From NCBI GenBank assembly GCA_018466975.1, contig CM031561.1, positions 1,798,001 through 1,862,000 of the forward strand: 64,000 bases of DNA. The letters run 5' to 3'. The notes beneath the pieces were generated by a model. That model saw nothing but the letters and a program-made list of their open reading frames with translations. It searched no databases and was not told where the DNA came from. This document shows, piece after piece, positions 42,042-55,408 of the stretch. A program made the position numbers and the translations under genes. The first letter of the stretch is position 1. The number at the start of each line of letters is the position of its first letter. This stretch comes from Sparassis latifolia (Eukaryota; Basidiomycota; Agaricomycetes; Polyporales; Sparassidaceae).

Positions 42042-44850
42042 ATGTCGCCTGGAGAATCGTCAGACGTGCAGTCAGACAACTCTTGTCTCTCCGGGTCGTC
42101 CTTAGCACCACCGTCCACGACGTCCACTTCGTTACTCGACTCCGCCGTGCACCTCGCTCATGCATCGGCTCCTTCTGAACAGCACGACAGAAGACGGAGC
42201 TTAGGTTTGATTGACGCTGCTCGTGTGAGGTTCACCAGAGATGTGAGTTCTTCAACACGCCTCACCCAAATGACGGTCTCGAGACGTGCCTAACACGTGT
42301 TGGGTTCCGTTCTCCTCTTCAGTTTCAGTCTCTCGTTCGCTCCAACAGCAAGCCCCAGCGTGTCCATACCCTCTTGTCTGTCCAGGTCCGTTCCCGCCGT
42401 CCCCAGCAGCATCAGCCTGTGCTAACATTACTCCAACGGCTTACCGTAGACGCGAGCGCCTGAAGATCCCAGATTCGCCTTCCGGGGTAGTGACAAAAAC
42501 CTGAACACACGGCTCGCAAACTTGGATACACAAATGATGGAGCTCCTACCAGAAGAGAGGCAGGGAAGGGGATTGGGAACGAGGGTGAGTCCTCTCCATC
42601 TGTCTTTGGTATTTCAGTGCCGACAACGCGTGCTTCACGCGACTCCGACGCGTTACGTGTTGGAATGTTTAGATCGTTAATTTTTTGAGTCGATCGCGTT
42701 CGCGTTCTCGCACAAAGAAACGTCGGTCGCGCTCCCTCGACGCCGCCGTCAGCCACATGCCGATGCCTCTAGCCAGGGAACCTATTGCCGCGCATGCGCG
42801 CCGTGCAAGCATAGAGGACGAGGATGAGTATACAGGTGCATCGTCTTCCGCTCCACGGCCGACTACACGCAGCGTTTCCCGACCCTTGTCTTCCGCAACG
42901 AACACTACTGTCAAGCCGCTACCCAGGACACCGACACCAGCTGACCCTCGTGCTACGGCACTTCCAAAACCTCGTTCCACCCCAGTCTACAAAAACACAG
43001 TCATTGAACCCACCTCTCTGTCTTCTAAGGGAAAGAAGATGAACCTCTTCGGGCTTTCCATCTCCAGTCCGCGGAAGGCGTCCTTCGAGGACAGCGGAAA
43101 GCCCAAGTCTCGACCTCCTACTCCTGGATCAGCGCCCGCTGCCTTACTCCCCAGTAGCGTAACCAGCAACCATCCTCTCTGGGGCTCACATTCCGGTTCA
43201 GGATCCACCTCTCATAAGTCCCATGAGGAATCGAACAAGCGTCCGTCATTGGACATCGAGAGAACGATCAAGGACCGTCGGTTAGATTCCGGCAAGCCTT
43301 CTCGCCCCAACGTCGTTGCGCCTGCCGCGCGCCCTCCCCCAATCCATCTACTGACCACCCGCGGCGAGTATCTGGAACGAAACCACGACACCGATACAGA
43401 GACAATTGACCTGGGAGGGAGGTGCTCTCCGCTGTGTGGGTTGCGAACACCGAGGCTTACCGGTGCGCCCTCTGACAGGGAGAAGGAGGCAATGTGGGGT
43501 TCGCGTGAACGATCGCGAGAGAAGGAGCGGGAGGGGATTCGGTGGAAGGAGAAAGAGAGGGAGAGGGATCGCGAACACATCACGCACCCCCGCAGAGTTG
43601 GTTCACCCGCTCTCCGGGAGCGTGAGCGAGAATCCAGATCAACCGTTGGCCCGGTGCCCGTGGAGAAGGTCGCCAGTGGGAGTGGGACCAGCAAGCAGAG
43701 CAGAACCCGGGACGCTTTACCCGGCGCTAATGGGAATGCCGCCGCGATAGCTGCTAGGGCAAACCGGACCAAACATGGCAGCTTCGACTTCGAACGCCCT
43801 CTGTCAGCTAATGCAGTCGTGACCAGCGATATGAAGGCCGCGTTGACCCAAATGGGCATTGGGGATACGGACAAGCCTCACGCCATGCAGCGCAGCCACA
43901 GTACAAGGGGTACGTCTCGCCGGGAGCTTGCTGCCAAAGATGAGGCAGGTACGAAGTCTCATCAGGCAGCAGCGCTGGCTTCTTCACAGGACAAAACCAA
44001 GACAAAACCAAAACTGGACGTCAACACGTCCAGCTACTTCCTCACACGACGCGTAACCGGGAGCTCAACTGCGACGTCTAATCCTCCCCGCTCACACCAG
44101 GTACACCACTCTCGCGGTAACAGCCATCACAATGACTCCGACAAGGAACCTATTTCGCCCACCTCATCGCATTCATCTGGGAAGAACTCCAGTTGGGGCC
44201 GGAGTGCGGGCAAACGCATGGCGCGGCCGACTCATGGACCGTTCAAGTTTGAGCCCGCGGTGCCTCCCATCCCCGGTTCTCCCGCTGACGAGCGGAAACG
44301 CCCCGTTGTCCCGAATGGCCCCCGCGGCGTGAGCTCTCAGGAAGCGCAGTCTCGCCATCCTCGGGTTGCAGGCAAAGGTCGCTCGCTGGACCTGGGCCTG
44401 GGCCTGTCGTGGGCACCGACGCGCCTGCGCGAGAACGCACTGCTGCAGATTGGGGGTGTGGGAACGACTGTAGGTGGGAGTACGGCTGCGGCAGTAAGGG
44501 CCCGGGCGAGATGGAGGGGCGCTACCGTTGATGAAGAGGGCCGATTGAGCGCAGATGGGTCCGTCGCCGCCGCAGATGTGGCTGCAGCGTTTCGCGAGGC
44601 GCTGGGGGACGCGGCGTATGCGACATTCAAAACCTGTGAGTTTGAATCACCGCTAACTCTCGTTCGTGGAGTCGCTGACGTCGTATTGACAGTTGTTCAT
44701 CGGTTCGATGCTCATGCCATACCGCTAGACGGTCCATTCGGTCTTCTTTTGCACGTACAAAGGCTTCTTGACTCTGCTCCTGGCCTTGACGAGCGAGGAA
44801 AGCGGGTTCTCCTGGACAGATTCGTCCATGTTGTCCAGGAGAACCACTGA
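42042..44850 (+). CDS. Disordered Ser/Arg-rich protein with conserved C-terminal helix-rich tail
   Basis: Five exons, all in frame, about 839 residues: 42042-42242, 42323-42385, 42450-42584, 42673-44635 and 44693-44850. The exon 3 acceptor follows a perfect CTAAC branch site. Early conserved-looking parts are FQSLVRSNSKPQRVHTLLSV and NLNTRLANLDTQMMELLPEE. The middle is disordered with RS dipeptides (SRSRSRSRTKKRRSRS) and a charged REREKE run. The end is the structured part: LRENALLQIGG, AAFREALGDAAYATFK and, across the last intron, VHRFDAHAIPLDGPFGLLLH. A folded 70-residue tail on a disordered body suggests a scaffold or regulatory protein. I cannot name the family. Confidence 0.75.
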
Positions 44851-45586
44851 CTACGTATGTCGACCCATCCTTCGCAGTCATTCGTTTGATTCTTTTTCTG
44901 CTCCTCTTGCGCATCTACTCTATCATATCAGCTATTTGCTTCCGTTATGCTGGCCTCGCTGTTGCACTGTTTGGGTTTTGCACGACACAATGTTATGCAA
45001 TATGATCTGCTGCGCCATCTATCATACGTTCTGTATTCCCCATCTACTGGATATCAATCATTCCGTCATGTATACTCAGCAATCTTTGTCACTTCGAATT
45101 CCTGGCATTACTTACACATGGGCTGTAACCCTCGGCTGTTGATGACCTGCCCACTCCTCACGTTTTACGACCACGAATTTGCTCCGTACGAGTTACCATG
45201 TGGTAGATGTTCTTGCAATCGCATAATACCTTGGAATGTTTGGATTTCATCGCTTGACTGTACGATTATGCAGTTGATATTCGCTTGCACTGGGCGCACA
45301 CGGACAGGAACGTTGCTTGGATACTACGCCATAACTTGTACACGCAGGATTCGATACACTGCAATAACTACGTAACGTCGAGGTGGGCACAACAAAGCGA
45401 AGGCCGACCACTCCTCCGAGTAGCCAGGAAAAAGTACGTAGTTTGCCAGTGGGGCACAAGAAGAAGTCGAACAGGATAAACGAACAGAGCGCGAGCAGTG
45501 AGTATTGTGCCAGAAGGTGAGTGGATAAGTTTATAGTAAAACAACAAGAGCCCGCTCGAGATACTTTGTCCATATGAACCACCATT
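44851..45586. other. Convergent intergenic region
   Basis: 3' flanks of the disordered-protein gene (+) and the membrane-protein gene (-). One further small exon of the latter could lie here, because its last donor-like GTATGA overlaps the called stop. Confidence 0.4.
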
Positions 45587-47528
45587 TCATACTTGCAAGC
45601 TATCCCTCTGCGGGCCGCCCGGCGGACTGACCAGCTGGAAGCTCTGCAGTGTCCCCGGCGCAAAGTCCACTGAGTACATCGCAGAACTGGTAGACAGTCG
45701 CAAATCTCCATCTGAGTCATTGGGCGGGCGAAGCCCGCCATGCAGTGGTGATAGCATCGGCGACGGAAGTGGAGACGTCGGGAGAGGCGCAGTGGGAGGT
45801 TCGCGGTAAGTCAGTGGAGTACTGGCACGCCTAGTGTGCACGGTGACCAACTGGGTAGAGCGCACGGGAGAGGCAGCGGACTCCGGAATCGTATTAGCTA
45901 AGGGAGAAGGGCCAGTAGGCTGATGAAGCGTGGGCATCGCGGGTTGCTGCAGCGAGTCGCGCTCGACACTGAAGCTGAACGACACCGGGATGGATTGTCT
46001 ACCTGCAAAGTAGGCACTCGTCCGTGCCGTATCTTGCACCGGGAGTGGAGGCGGGAGAGGCAGGTTGGGATTTTCGATCGCGTCCGCGGAATACATGGTT
46101 GCCATGTCAAGGATGTGCTCTATGTCTGTTGTGGAAATGGAAGATGTGGGCGATGTGGGCACTACGCGTGAGCGGCTCGAGCGCCTCCTGGACAGGCTAC
46201 GCTTGACACCGTCTGAATGGCGGAAGGCTCTAGGGTTTGATGGGAGCGAGACGGCGAAAGGAGCGGACGAGGCCAAGCACCCCGCGCGCTACTGCTGCTA
46301 CTGTGCACACTCAGAACTAGACTGCTCGAGATGGAGTTGGATGGAGAAAACGAGGACATTGAGACAAAGCTCATGTCTGGGTCGGTGTACAGCGGGTTTT
46401 TGACGAAGCGTGCAGTATCTGCGCCATCCTCACGAATATCTGCCATTGGTGTAAACAGCTGGGGTGACTCCTTTTGGTCCCAAGCAGTCGAAGAGGGAAG
46501 GTCTTGAAGGTCTTCCGCATCACCACGGGCGAAGGATACGGGAGGCCCTTCCACATCAGGTGACTCGACTATTTCCCAAGAGCCGTTCCTCATATTCGCC
46601 ATGCGGGTCATCCGTGCTTTGCGGCGACGGTAGAGTAACACTGCGACGACAACTATGATTGCCAAAGCGATAGTCCCAGGAACCACTGCAATCGCGATGA
46701 TATCACCTCTGATAAATACGAGAGGATGAGCTCCCCGGGCATATTCCAAATGAATCCAGTCACTGACTTTGTCAAACCCTTAGATTTCGACTTGATTGCT
46801 TCCATAGATGATGCGGTAGTCGTCGCATTCGGCACAAACAACGGGATGCACGAGGTTGAGCTCATCGAGTCCCCGCCTATGGCTAGAAGAGCAGTCGTCT
46901 CGCGGTATCCGGTTGCATTGTTACTGAGCAGTAGAACTGTCTGCAATTCGCGGAAGACGTCCATAATGTAGATGGCAGTACCCGCCTGATCGTCGGACTC
47001 GGTCTGATTTACGGCGAACGAAGCTCCTCGAGGGACAAATCCACGAATAGTCGGCACACTGTCAACCGTCGAGTTATACGTGACATTGAATGGAGCACAC
47101 TGCTGCAAGTCGTCTCCAACCACGTAATGTCTTGTCGTCTCGTTCTGATGCAGACATGTGCTGTCGTTCGATGACTGCACCTGTATCACATCAGAAACCA
47201 GCCCGGTGCCCACACCACGAGCATCGTCCAAGGATGCTACAAACTCGACACCCGCAGCGAGAGGAAGGAAGTTGACCGCCGCACCGGTCGCAGTTGAGTT
47301 GTCCCACGCCGACGCAGGTAAAACGATGGAAATTGGGGTAGAGTCGAAGGGCACGACAGTCAATGTCAAGGGAAGCGCAGCTGGTAACTTGCCTCCTGAA
47401 AAGTAGATGGAAAAATTACCGCACTGCTCGACGGCTGAAAACGTGATAGAGTTGAAGAGCGAAAATACGGCCTGCGGTCCCAATACAAGTAGAAAAACGC
47501 CGACTAGGGCGAAATGGAGCACGAACAT
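45587..47528 (-). CDS. Single-pass type I membrane protein, secreted N part and long disordered cytosolic tail
   Basis: Start at 47528 chosen because it opens a signal peptide (MFVLHFALVGVFLLVLGPQA); upstream in-frame Met at 47690 would bury it. The ectodomain has N-glycosylation sites and beta-rich text (SITFSAVEQCGNFSIYFSGG, CAPFNVTYNSTVDSVPTIRG, YIMDVFRELQTVLLLSNNAT). The helix is IIAIAVVPGTIALAIIVVVA, followed by LLYRRRKARM. The tail is Ser/Pro-rich and ends PPGGPQRDSLQV. Between about 46290 and 46190 the frame shifts by one. An intron with donor GTCTCG and acceptor GTCCAG in phase 2 restores it, though a frameshift is possible. Resembles fungal surface proteins with a Ser-rich ectodomain and TM-plus-basic stop-transfer; ligand unknown. 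Confidence 0.72.
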
Positions 47529-48301
47529 TGTACCGTACTCCTGCGAAAAAGAGCGATCGCGGTGGAGCTGGGGCCGCAATGTTAGAAGGCAAAGGGTGGG
47601 CGAGGCATCCAGACGCTTGCGTAGCTCGAAGCTGATAAGAAAGAAACAAGGGCAGTCTGCAGCTAGCAGGCGACGGTCGTTGCCATGCATGCGCTGATGT
47701 CAAATTCCGCTGAGGTGGCGAACTGGGACCCTGCCGTAACTTGCTGGGGATTCCCACAACCGAAAACCGGGAGCTGATGGAAAGTGCCCGAAGATGGCGA
47801 TAGAGAATAGATTCGAAGATCATGAACATCCTGACGGTAGTGTTGGGATCGCCCATTCTCAACTGCATGAACGGAAATCGGTGTGATACGCGTACAGTGC
47901 GACCCATGCCTGCATGGCGGCCAATGTCCAGCACTCAGGTAGTTCACGCTTAATCCGAAGGAACAAAATCCGGAGTCTCCCAGGGAAAGGTTCGCAGGAA
48001 CATAGCAACGACCGTGGGGGGCGAGAAATGCAAGGTGCGAAGAACGGGTCGCCGGCGACGGGGTAACCAGGATCACGTGGGAAGGACAGGGCGCCTATCG
48101 TCACTCGGTGATAGCTCGCCTCCAGCAGCGAGATACCATTTGTCCATACAGAATGCACTCTAAAACGCGGTCAGCGATGCGGATATTACACGTAGATGAA
48201 ATACATAATAAACTTGCGACGTCGACAACTATCCAAAACCCATCCCACAACTTCTACAGCCTGACATACACAGCTAGTCCGCGGCAACGAACGCGGCGAC
48301 A
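47529..48301. other. Intergenic region
   Basis: Between the DID2 stop and the membrane-protein start, both on the minus strand. No supported gene; frames here lack matching exons. Confidence 0.45.
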
Positions 48302-49123
48302 TCATGTAGCGGGCCGCAGTGCCCGCAACCGCGCCGCCAACTTGTCGTCCTCCTCACCGATCTTCTCCTTCTGGGTGAGATCTGGCACAGACGCAAATTC
48401 CTTCGAAGCGAGATCTTGTTGCAGTTCAATGTTCGCCTCTTCCGCGGTCTGCTTCATCAAGGCTTCAACTTCGTCCTGCGGTGTGGAAACAGCAGTGGTA
48501 TTGGACATAGTCTCTTCCATGTAGGATGTTTGGACGTCCAGATCGGAAAACTGCGATTCAAACTTCTCCATCACAAGGGAGATCTTCGATAGCAGAAAAT
48601 TCAGGTTAATAGTCATATGCGAGGTAGGAATCATCAGACGCACACGCTCGAGGTTCATGCTCTCCATGGCTTTGTCCATGCCTCGTACAACAGAAGTCAT
48701 GTTGCCTGACACCTGGCGCATCGTCACCGCGGTCTCTACGCGGCTCGCGACGGCGTCCACACGGCTTGATAGCCTCAAGAGATTGAGTGACTCGTTCTTC
48801 TTCCGAATGGCATTCGCGGCGTATATCCGCGCACCGTCTGTGTTGCCCTGCTGGAGTGCCTGCACAGACGTCAACTATCTACATACTGACTATGGCTTTG
48901 AATACCCACCTTCTTCAAACGGGCTTTCTCCGATCCTTCGTCTTTCTGTGCTTTCTTCGCTTGTCGATTCAAAGACTTGGCGGTGAACTAGTAATGATGT
49001 CAGATAGACTCCTGGCAGTCAGACGAGGTATAGCGAACTTTAAGTTGGAATAGAGTCTCTAAGGAGTATCAGATCATGTAAATTACAATACACATGACAT
49101 AACTCACTCTCGAGGTTGCTCAT
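48302..49123 (-). CDS. DID2: ESCRT-III accessory subunit Did2/Vps46/CHMP1
   Basis: Exons splice to [20 protein letters not shown], then [58 protein letters not shown] and [17 protein letters not shown] 60-base intron that happens to stay open (GTGCGT..TCGAAG) follows, then [20 protein letters not shown] and [20 protein letters not shown]. The C terminus [17 protein letters not shown] is a classic MIM1 helix that binds the MIT domain of Vps4. About 208 residues. CHMP1/Did2 acts late in ESCRT-III assembly on endosomes, recruiting Vps4, Vta1 and Ist1. Divergent from SVP26 with 228 bases between starts. Confidence 0.94.
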
Positions 49124-49351
49124 GATAGTGGTATATGCGGAGTGGAAGTACTTGGATAGAGGTCGTCGTGCTGAACGGTGGCGGTGTTCCGAAGAAGGAA
49201 CGTCTCCACTTTCCACGTGGGACGCGTCAGGGTGAAGCGCCCATCGCGCTCCTGCTCTTGTGACTCAAGCACCCCAGCATTATTGCCGCTTGGATGCCTT
49301 AGTTTACAGTAATTCCCAACAGATTTACTACCTGTGTGAGTGATTTGCGGC

Positions 49352-50585
49352 ATGACACTACTCCATAGCCTTAGGTGAGACTTTTCCGCTTGTCCTGCTA
49401 GCACAATTCTAACTATCTTCATAGCTACGTTGGCGCTGCGATGGCCTTCATATTCGTGATACTATCTTTAGGTAAATACATTGTGTTCAACTTGCGCTAT
49501 TGTGGACTTCATCATTCGTGTTTCATCAGCGAGCGGTCTATTATGGCTGTCCGAACTAATCGAAGAACATTCGCGCACATCCAAGGCAGTTGGCCAGAGA
49601 AGCACATATGTATATATTCTCAGTCCCTCTTCAGTCACGTAGAGCTTACAGAAGTTTTTACAGGGGATCATCATCCTCCATATACTCCTGTATCTATCAG
49701 ACTCTCTGCCTTTAAAGCTCATCATGTTCTCCATATTCTGCCACATCGTCTACCTCCAAAATTTCACTGCCAGTTGGCCGTTCATATCCCTTTCTTCGCT
49801 CGGTTTCGTCGCATCGTGTGTTCTTGTCGTATTGGACCATTTCTTCTGGTTCTTCTACTTTTCACGAATCACGCAGGAGACGCGACATCGCTCTCAACGC
49901 ACGTATCGTAGTCCCCAAGATTCTCAGGCGGCTCCAGGATTTGCGGAGATCGCGACTTTCTTCGGGATCTGTGTCTGGTTTGTTCCCCTCTTTCTCTTCC
50001 TCAGTCTCAGTGCAAACGATAATGCCCTCCCACTGAGTGCAGGTATGTACAGCTACCCCAATTTCGGTGCACCGACTGAATGCTTTATTTCGGAATATCG
50101 AAGAGAACAACATCATACCCGCCACTCCCACATCACCATCCAAACCCATCATGACTCGCCCTCGTGCTTCGCTTTTCAAGTCCTTATACGACAGAATGCC
50201 GCGTTTGCGGCCAAAGCAACGGCGGCGCGACACATCCGAGGGCATCATAGCGCCACGCTCGCCGAGCCTTGTGCGTGTGCCGTCTTCCCCAACTCCTGGC
50301 CAGTCCTCTATTGGTCTGCAGAGAGTGCCCTCCATGAATAGCCTCCCTCCTCCCCTTCTCTCCCCCACACCTCCCTTGAGGAGGTTATCAAGTGACAGTT
50401 ATGCACACCCACCATCTCCAGGAATGTTAGCCGCCGGCGACACGGTATTTGACTCGCCCCAGCCATCAGACCGATTGACCAAATTCGCGTTGGGTTCGCC
50501 ACCAAGGAGAGTGACGGGGAGGCCATTGGATGACAGACGTTTGGAGATGAGGAGAGCTACGAGTGCATATGCCGGATCCACTTGA
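49352..50585 (+). CDS. SVP26: SVP26/TEX261-family ER-Golgi cargo receptor
   Basis: Exon 1 (49352-49374) encodes MTLLHSLS and splices to YVGAAMAFIFVILSLASGLL, then WLSELIEEHSRTSKAVGQRS and KFLQGIIILHILLYLSDSLP. The conserved family core is FCHIVYLQNFTASWPFISLS and LVVLDHFFWFFYFSRITQET. A last membrane segment (FFGICVWFVPLFLFLSLSAN) precedes a long disordered cytosolic tail, entered through intron GTATGT..TCGAAG in phase 1 (ENNIIPATPTSPSKPIMTRP). In yeast, Svp26 is a COPII adaptor for Golgi mannosyltransferases. Frame holds through every junction. The N-terminal exon was found by matching the family start (short polar tail before helix 1). Confidence 0.88.
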
Positions 50586-51066
50586 GGTTTTTAGGGCGCA
50601 GAACTTGTCCGACGGGATCATTTCAGGATTATTGGACCATTCTTGTGTTGTTATGGATGTATCGCTATTAGTTCGTACCTGGCATGCACTCATCATCTTC
50701 CTCCATTCCTATATGCGGTGATAATGATGATATATATTGCCATGTTCAGGTTAAGGTTCGGCGCCGTAGAGAGCGAGTTCCCGAAACGGACTGTGATGGA
50801 TCTCTCCGGATCCCCCGCCACCAACCGCTCCGCTGCTTCGTTCTAATTACTGTCAACTCCCTCTACTGTCAACCTGACCGTCATTTCTTGACCACGATTG
50901 CTATTTGCTTTTGTCAGTGCCAACTGTGGAGAGCAGTCCGAGGAAATCTCTGGTAGAACAAAGTAGCCATTGTCTCAGTCGACGCAAAGCTCCCTTGTGT
51001 CTTGTGCGCAGGCATATATGACCGGGGCACTGCTAGATATTTCGAACTGCCTTGCCTTGTGGTAAA
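50586..51066. other. Intergenic region
   Basis: 3' flank of SVP26 and promoter of the phosphoinositide phosphatase gene, both on +. No gene seen. Confidence 0.45.
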
Positions 51067-54000
51067 ATGCACTTGTATTTGACAGAAAGTCCGCGGACGC
51101 TGTACCTGGTCACCAGTTCGCAAGAGGAACGACATGGACGTCCGCATAGAGTACTCGTCTTTCGTGCCGCTGAGAACAGTCCGTCGCAAGCCGTTGTCGA
51201 GTTTCTGCCCAAGGATCAGGTTGATCTCCTTAATGCCGTGCGTTTGACTACGAGAGTGGTGAAGGGGTGTTTGGGGTTGATCTCTGTCTCGAATGGTGAG
51301 CGCATTTCTCGCTGGTGTTATCTCGTACTTCATGCAGAAGACTGCCGTCTGGCAACACGCTTGCTGTGATAGATATCTTCCTTGCGGTTATAACTGCTGC
51401 TACCGAGCTCGGCAACGCACGCCCATCTGCTTCGAGCGCGGAAACTGTCGTGCGAATAAACGAGGTCGCGTTCTTCAGCTTGACCTCCTGCACATGGGAC
51501 GACTTGTCCTGGACGACCGATTCCGTCTCTAACACTGCCTTGCTGGAGCAAACTGACAGTATTTTACGCGACCAGTACTCTGCGAGTGGGAGCGCCACCC
51601 CCGTCTTCGAGCACCCGTGCGCGCCGCTCACCAAGATTATTTCCTCTGGGACGTTTTACTATGCCCTCGAGCCACAGTGGGACTTGTCATCACGCCTATC
51701 ATCGCGGCTTGGGCGTTCAGACGGTAATGACGGCAGACGGGACCTAGGAACATACGATGAAAGATTTGTCTGGAATGAATACGTCGTGCGCAGTCTTCTT
51801 GATTTCCGAGAGCGATTGGATCCGCATGAGAGAGAGGAGCTGGATCGATGTCAGTTCATTGTGAGTCTAATGCCTCGTAAAGTTTGGTCTTACGTGTGAA
51901 CCTGTTGCGATGTGCAGGTTCTGGCAATACAAGGATACGTAGGCCTCTTCAGGTTGCCTTTACCCGCTCCCCCGACGAATGGATCTCCTACTCTTGCGAC
52001 GCTCTCCCTCATTTCCCGCCTAGGGTGGAAACGCTCCGGTACTCGTTTTAACACCCGCGGTGTCGACGACGACGGGAATTGTGCCAACTTCGTTGAGGTA
52101 TGTGTAGTCATGTAGTATGTATAGTGACATGCGAGGCTCACCTATCCTGTAGACTGAGACAATGTTCAGCACCGACCAGCACTGCTTTAGTTACGTACAA
52201 GTTCGTGGCAGCGTACCATGTATGTATTTCGTCGCATCCAATATACTCGGTCTTCACCTCGTTTCTTCTACTCCTTTTACTCGCACCCTCCTTCCGGACA
52301 GTATTCTGGGAACAACAGGGTTTGCAGACGTTCGGCCAGCGCATTCAGATAACGCGTCCGCAGGCATCCCAACCTGCTTTTGACCGCCATTTCGCGCAGC
52401 TCACCGAAGAGTACGGCAATGTGCACGCGATCAACCTTCTTGGAAACAAGGAGAATGAAGCGACGCTGACTGCCGCGTATGCGCGACATCTCCAGCTGGC
52501 GCAGGGTGTCTTGGGCGACACCATCGGTATCACCCACTTCGACTTCCACAGTGCTGTGAAGATTGGTGGGCATGAGAGTGTCTTCAGAGAAATTAGGTGA
52601 GTCGCATGACTTCACTTTCTCTCACATTTCGATTTCTGTGCCTGCCCCAATTTGCTACAGCCCTAAATCTCGATCGTCTGTCGTTTGAGTGCTAATATCG
52701 CTGGCCCCTTTCAGGCGCCTAGATTTGTTGAGAGAGAACACGGATAAATTCGGATTTACAATGGTTGATTCGTCCTCTGACGAGATTATTACGGACCAAA
52801 AGGGCATATTCAGAGCCAACTGTCTTGACTGGTAAACTGCGATAGACTTTACCCTCTGGTCTGCCTGTAATGACATGTCCGTTCATAGCTTGGACCGCAC
52901 CAATTTCGTGCAGGATATTTTATCTCGTACAACATTAGAGCAATATCTGATGCTCAGTCGCATAGAGTGGCTGAAGTCTGGCACCCTCTGGTCTTACCAT
53001 CGCGAGCTGTGGGCAGAGAATGGCGATGCGCTGTCTAGAATATACGCTGGTACTGGGGCCCTCAACACCAGTTTTACCCGCAGTGGGAAACGCACTTTAG
53101 CAGGTAAGGAGAAGCTCAGGCTACCTGCGGACAATTGCATCTAACGATGAGCGAAGGTGTCCTTTCCGATGCCACAAAGAGCGTATCGAGGGCATATATT
53201 AACAACTTCCAGGACAAGGGAAAGCAAATAGCCATTGATATATTTGTGGTACGTGCTTTCGTTAGTGTGTCTTGTCATCGCTATGATTGTTCATACTATA
53301 TCAGGGGAATATGAGCAACCAAATGCAGGTCACAATATTCGACCCAATCCACGATTCCGTCCGTGCGGCGCTAGCACATCGGTAGGTCCAACTGTTAGGA
53401 GCGAACAAATCGATCTGATGCTCGCGTATAGGATCTCGGAGTATTCCACTACTAAGCAGTGTAATATTTTTGTCGGTACTTGGAATTTAAATGGAAGAGT
53501 GAGTGAATTCTGTCGTAGGGGATACCCTAGCTAACTAGCGCGCCTGCATACTCTCAGTCGCCGTCGTCTGAATCTCTTCTCCCGTGGCTGTTTCCCAGAC
53601 CAAGTGAGCCTCTTCTGACTCGTTTGTGACCCCAAAGTAATTGACTATCCCTAGGTAACCCCGAGTATGCAAATCATAGTGATGCACAATGGTTGACAAC
53701 TGACCCAGCGCAGTCCAGATATGTTGGTTTTGGGTTTCCAGGAGATCGTGCCTCTTACTGCTCAACAAATTGTGCAAGCCGATCCTGAGAAGAGGTAGCA
53801 CGCTGCACATAATATTGTGTGTTGCGACTGACGAATGCCAACGCAGACGAATATGGGAGGCAAAAATCACGGACACTCTCGATAAACGTCCGGACAAAAA
53901 GACCGATTATGTGCTCCTCCGGAGTCATCAGGTAGGTTTCCATTTCATACTGCAATGTCAGTATCACTGAACGAACGTTCATTATAAAGTTAGTGGGAAC

Positions 54001-55408
54001 GGCTCTGCTGGTACTAGTCAAGTCAGAACTGGCCGCAGTGATACGCAACGTCGAGGCAGCAACCCACAAGGTACGTGTGTGGGTATACCGCTTCTCTGTA
54101 CATTTACTGATGGTTCATTACAGACAGGTCTCCGGGGCATGTCTGGCAATAAGGGGGCCGTTGGCATACGGCTCGACTACCACGACACCAGCTTTTGCTT
54201 CATTACTGCCCATCTTGCTGCGGGCCATGCCAATGTCGACGAACGTAATGCCGACTATCGGACCATTGCCAGAGGTCTGCACTTCTTGAAGGGAAAGACC
54301 ATTGACAGTCACGAGTACGCTTTTCCATGCGTGTATCTGTCGAACTTCGCTCAGCTGAGGTGGCATCCAGCAACGTCATCTGGCTTGCAGACACAAATTA
54401 TCGAATTGACCTCGAGAACGAACGTGTGCGACATCTCGCGCTGTCTGATGACTTCGATGCCCTGCTTGCGGCTGATCAGGTAAGTGTCGTGGAACTTCTG
54501 ACGTTCCATTTTTTCCGACAATTTTTGGACAGCTCAAGCAATCGATGGACGATCGCACCGTATTCGTGGGCTATCAGGAGGGACCCATACTTTTCCGTCC
54601 TACATACAAGTACGACTTTGGAACCGATAACTATGATACCGGAGAAAAGATGCGAATTCCAGCATGGACAGGTGCGACTTGTTGGCACCGATTCCTGACG
54701 TGCAGATCATATATCCCTTTACAGATCGTATCCTATTCAAAGGCAATCAGCTGGATCTTTCAGTTTACTCCAGAGCTGAACTGAAAGGGTCCGACCATCG
54801 ACCTGGTTTGGCCCTGACAATTGTTCCATGTGAACACTGCTAATTATCTGCTGGTAGTATTTGCTCTCTTCCATGCGGATGTTCGTATCATCGACCACGT
54901 CAAACGAGCGGCACTATCTCGTCTACTCTTCGAGAGCGTCACATCAACCGCGCCTGGGGAGAAGCTGGATGAGAAACTGGCTAAAATGACCCTCCCAAGT
55001 GACGCATCGCGGCGTGAGTTCCCGTCTGCTAGAAGCCTGCGGACGTCTAATTTACCTTCTCAAGTCCCGCCTCCGAGCTCAGACGACGCAGTGTGGTGGA
55101 ACGACCCGGGTGCGCTTCTGGTGTTATCGCGATTGTCCACGTTCATCGTAACGATTTGCTCTCCGGCAGAGCACCCTGACGGGATTTTCGTTCCGTCTGG
55201 CCCGCGTGAAGCATCGCGGAAATGCCTCGCGAATCCGTTCGACTCTCCGAGCAATTCTCCGCTATCGTCTTCTCCATCGTCGTCGGAAGAGGAGATATAT
55301 CATACCTTAGCACTGCAAGCTCCCATGGCGCCCGTGCAGGCAGCACGTAGACCACCTCCGCCGCCGCCGCCACGCAGTCATAAACCAGCACACAATAATA
55401 GTACTTAA
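51067..55408 (+). CDS. Synaptojanin-like polyphosphoinositide phosphatase (Sac + 5-phosphatase)
   Basis: Starts [20 protein letters not shown]. The Sac domain includes [30 protein letters not shown] (joined across an intron) and the CX5R site [18 protein letters not shown]. The inositol 5-phosphatase domain follows: [84 protein letters not shown] and GSDHRPV. The C tail is Pro-rich ([12 protein letters not shown]), suited to SH3 binding. This is the Inp51/52/53 layout, so it probably removes PI4P/PI3P and PI(4,5)P2 5-phosphate at endocytic and Golgi membranes. Some 15 or more introns. One near 53603-53713 must be about 110 bases to keep the frame (FPRPN-MLVLGF), longer than its neighbours. 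Confidence 0.9.

Noticed and set aside
43212..43874. 220-codon minus-strand frame opposite the disordered-protein gene
   Set aside because: Antisense shadow; the plus strand has five in-frame exons with good splice sites.
45340..45370. GGATTCGATAC as a tRNA T-arm
   Set aside because: No matching acceptor, D or anticodon stems around it.
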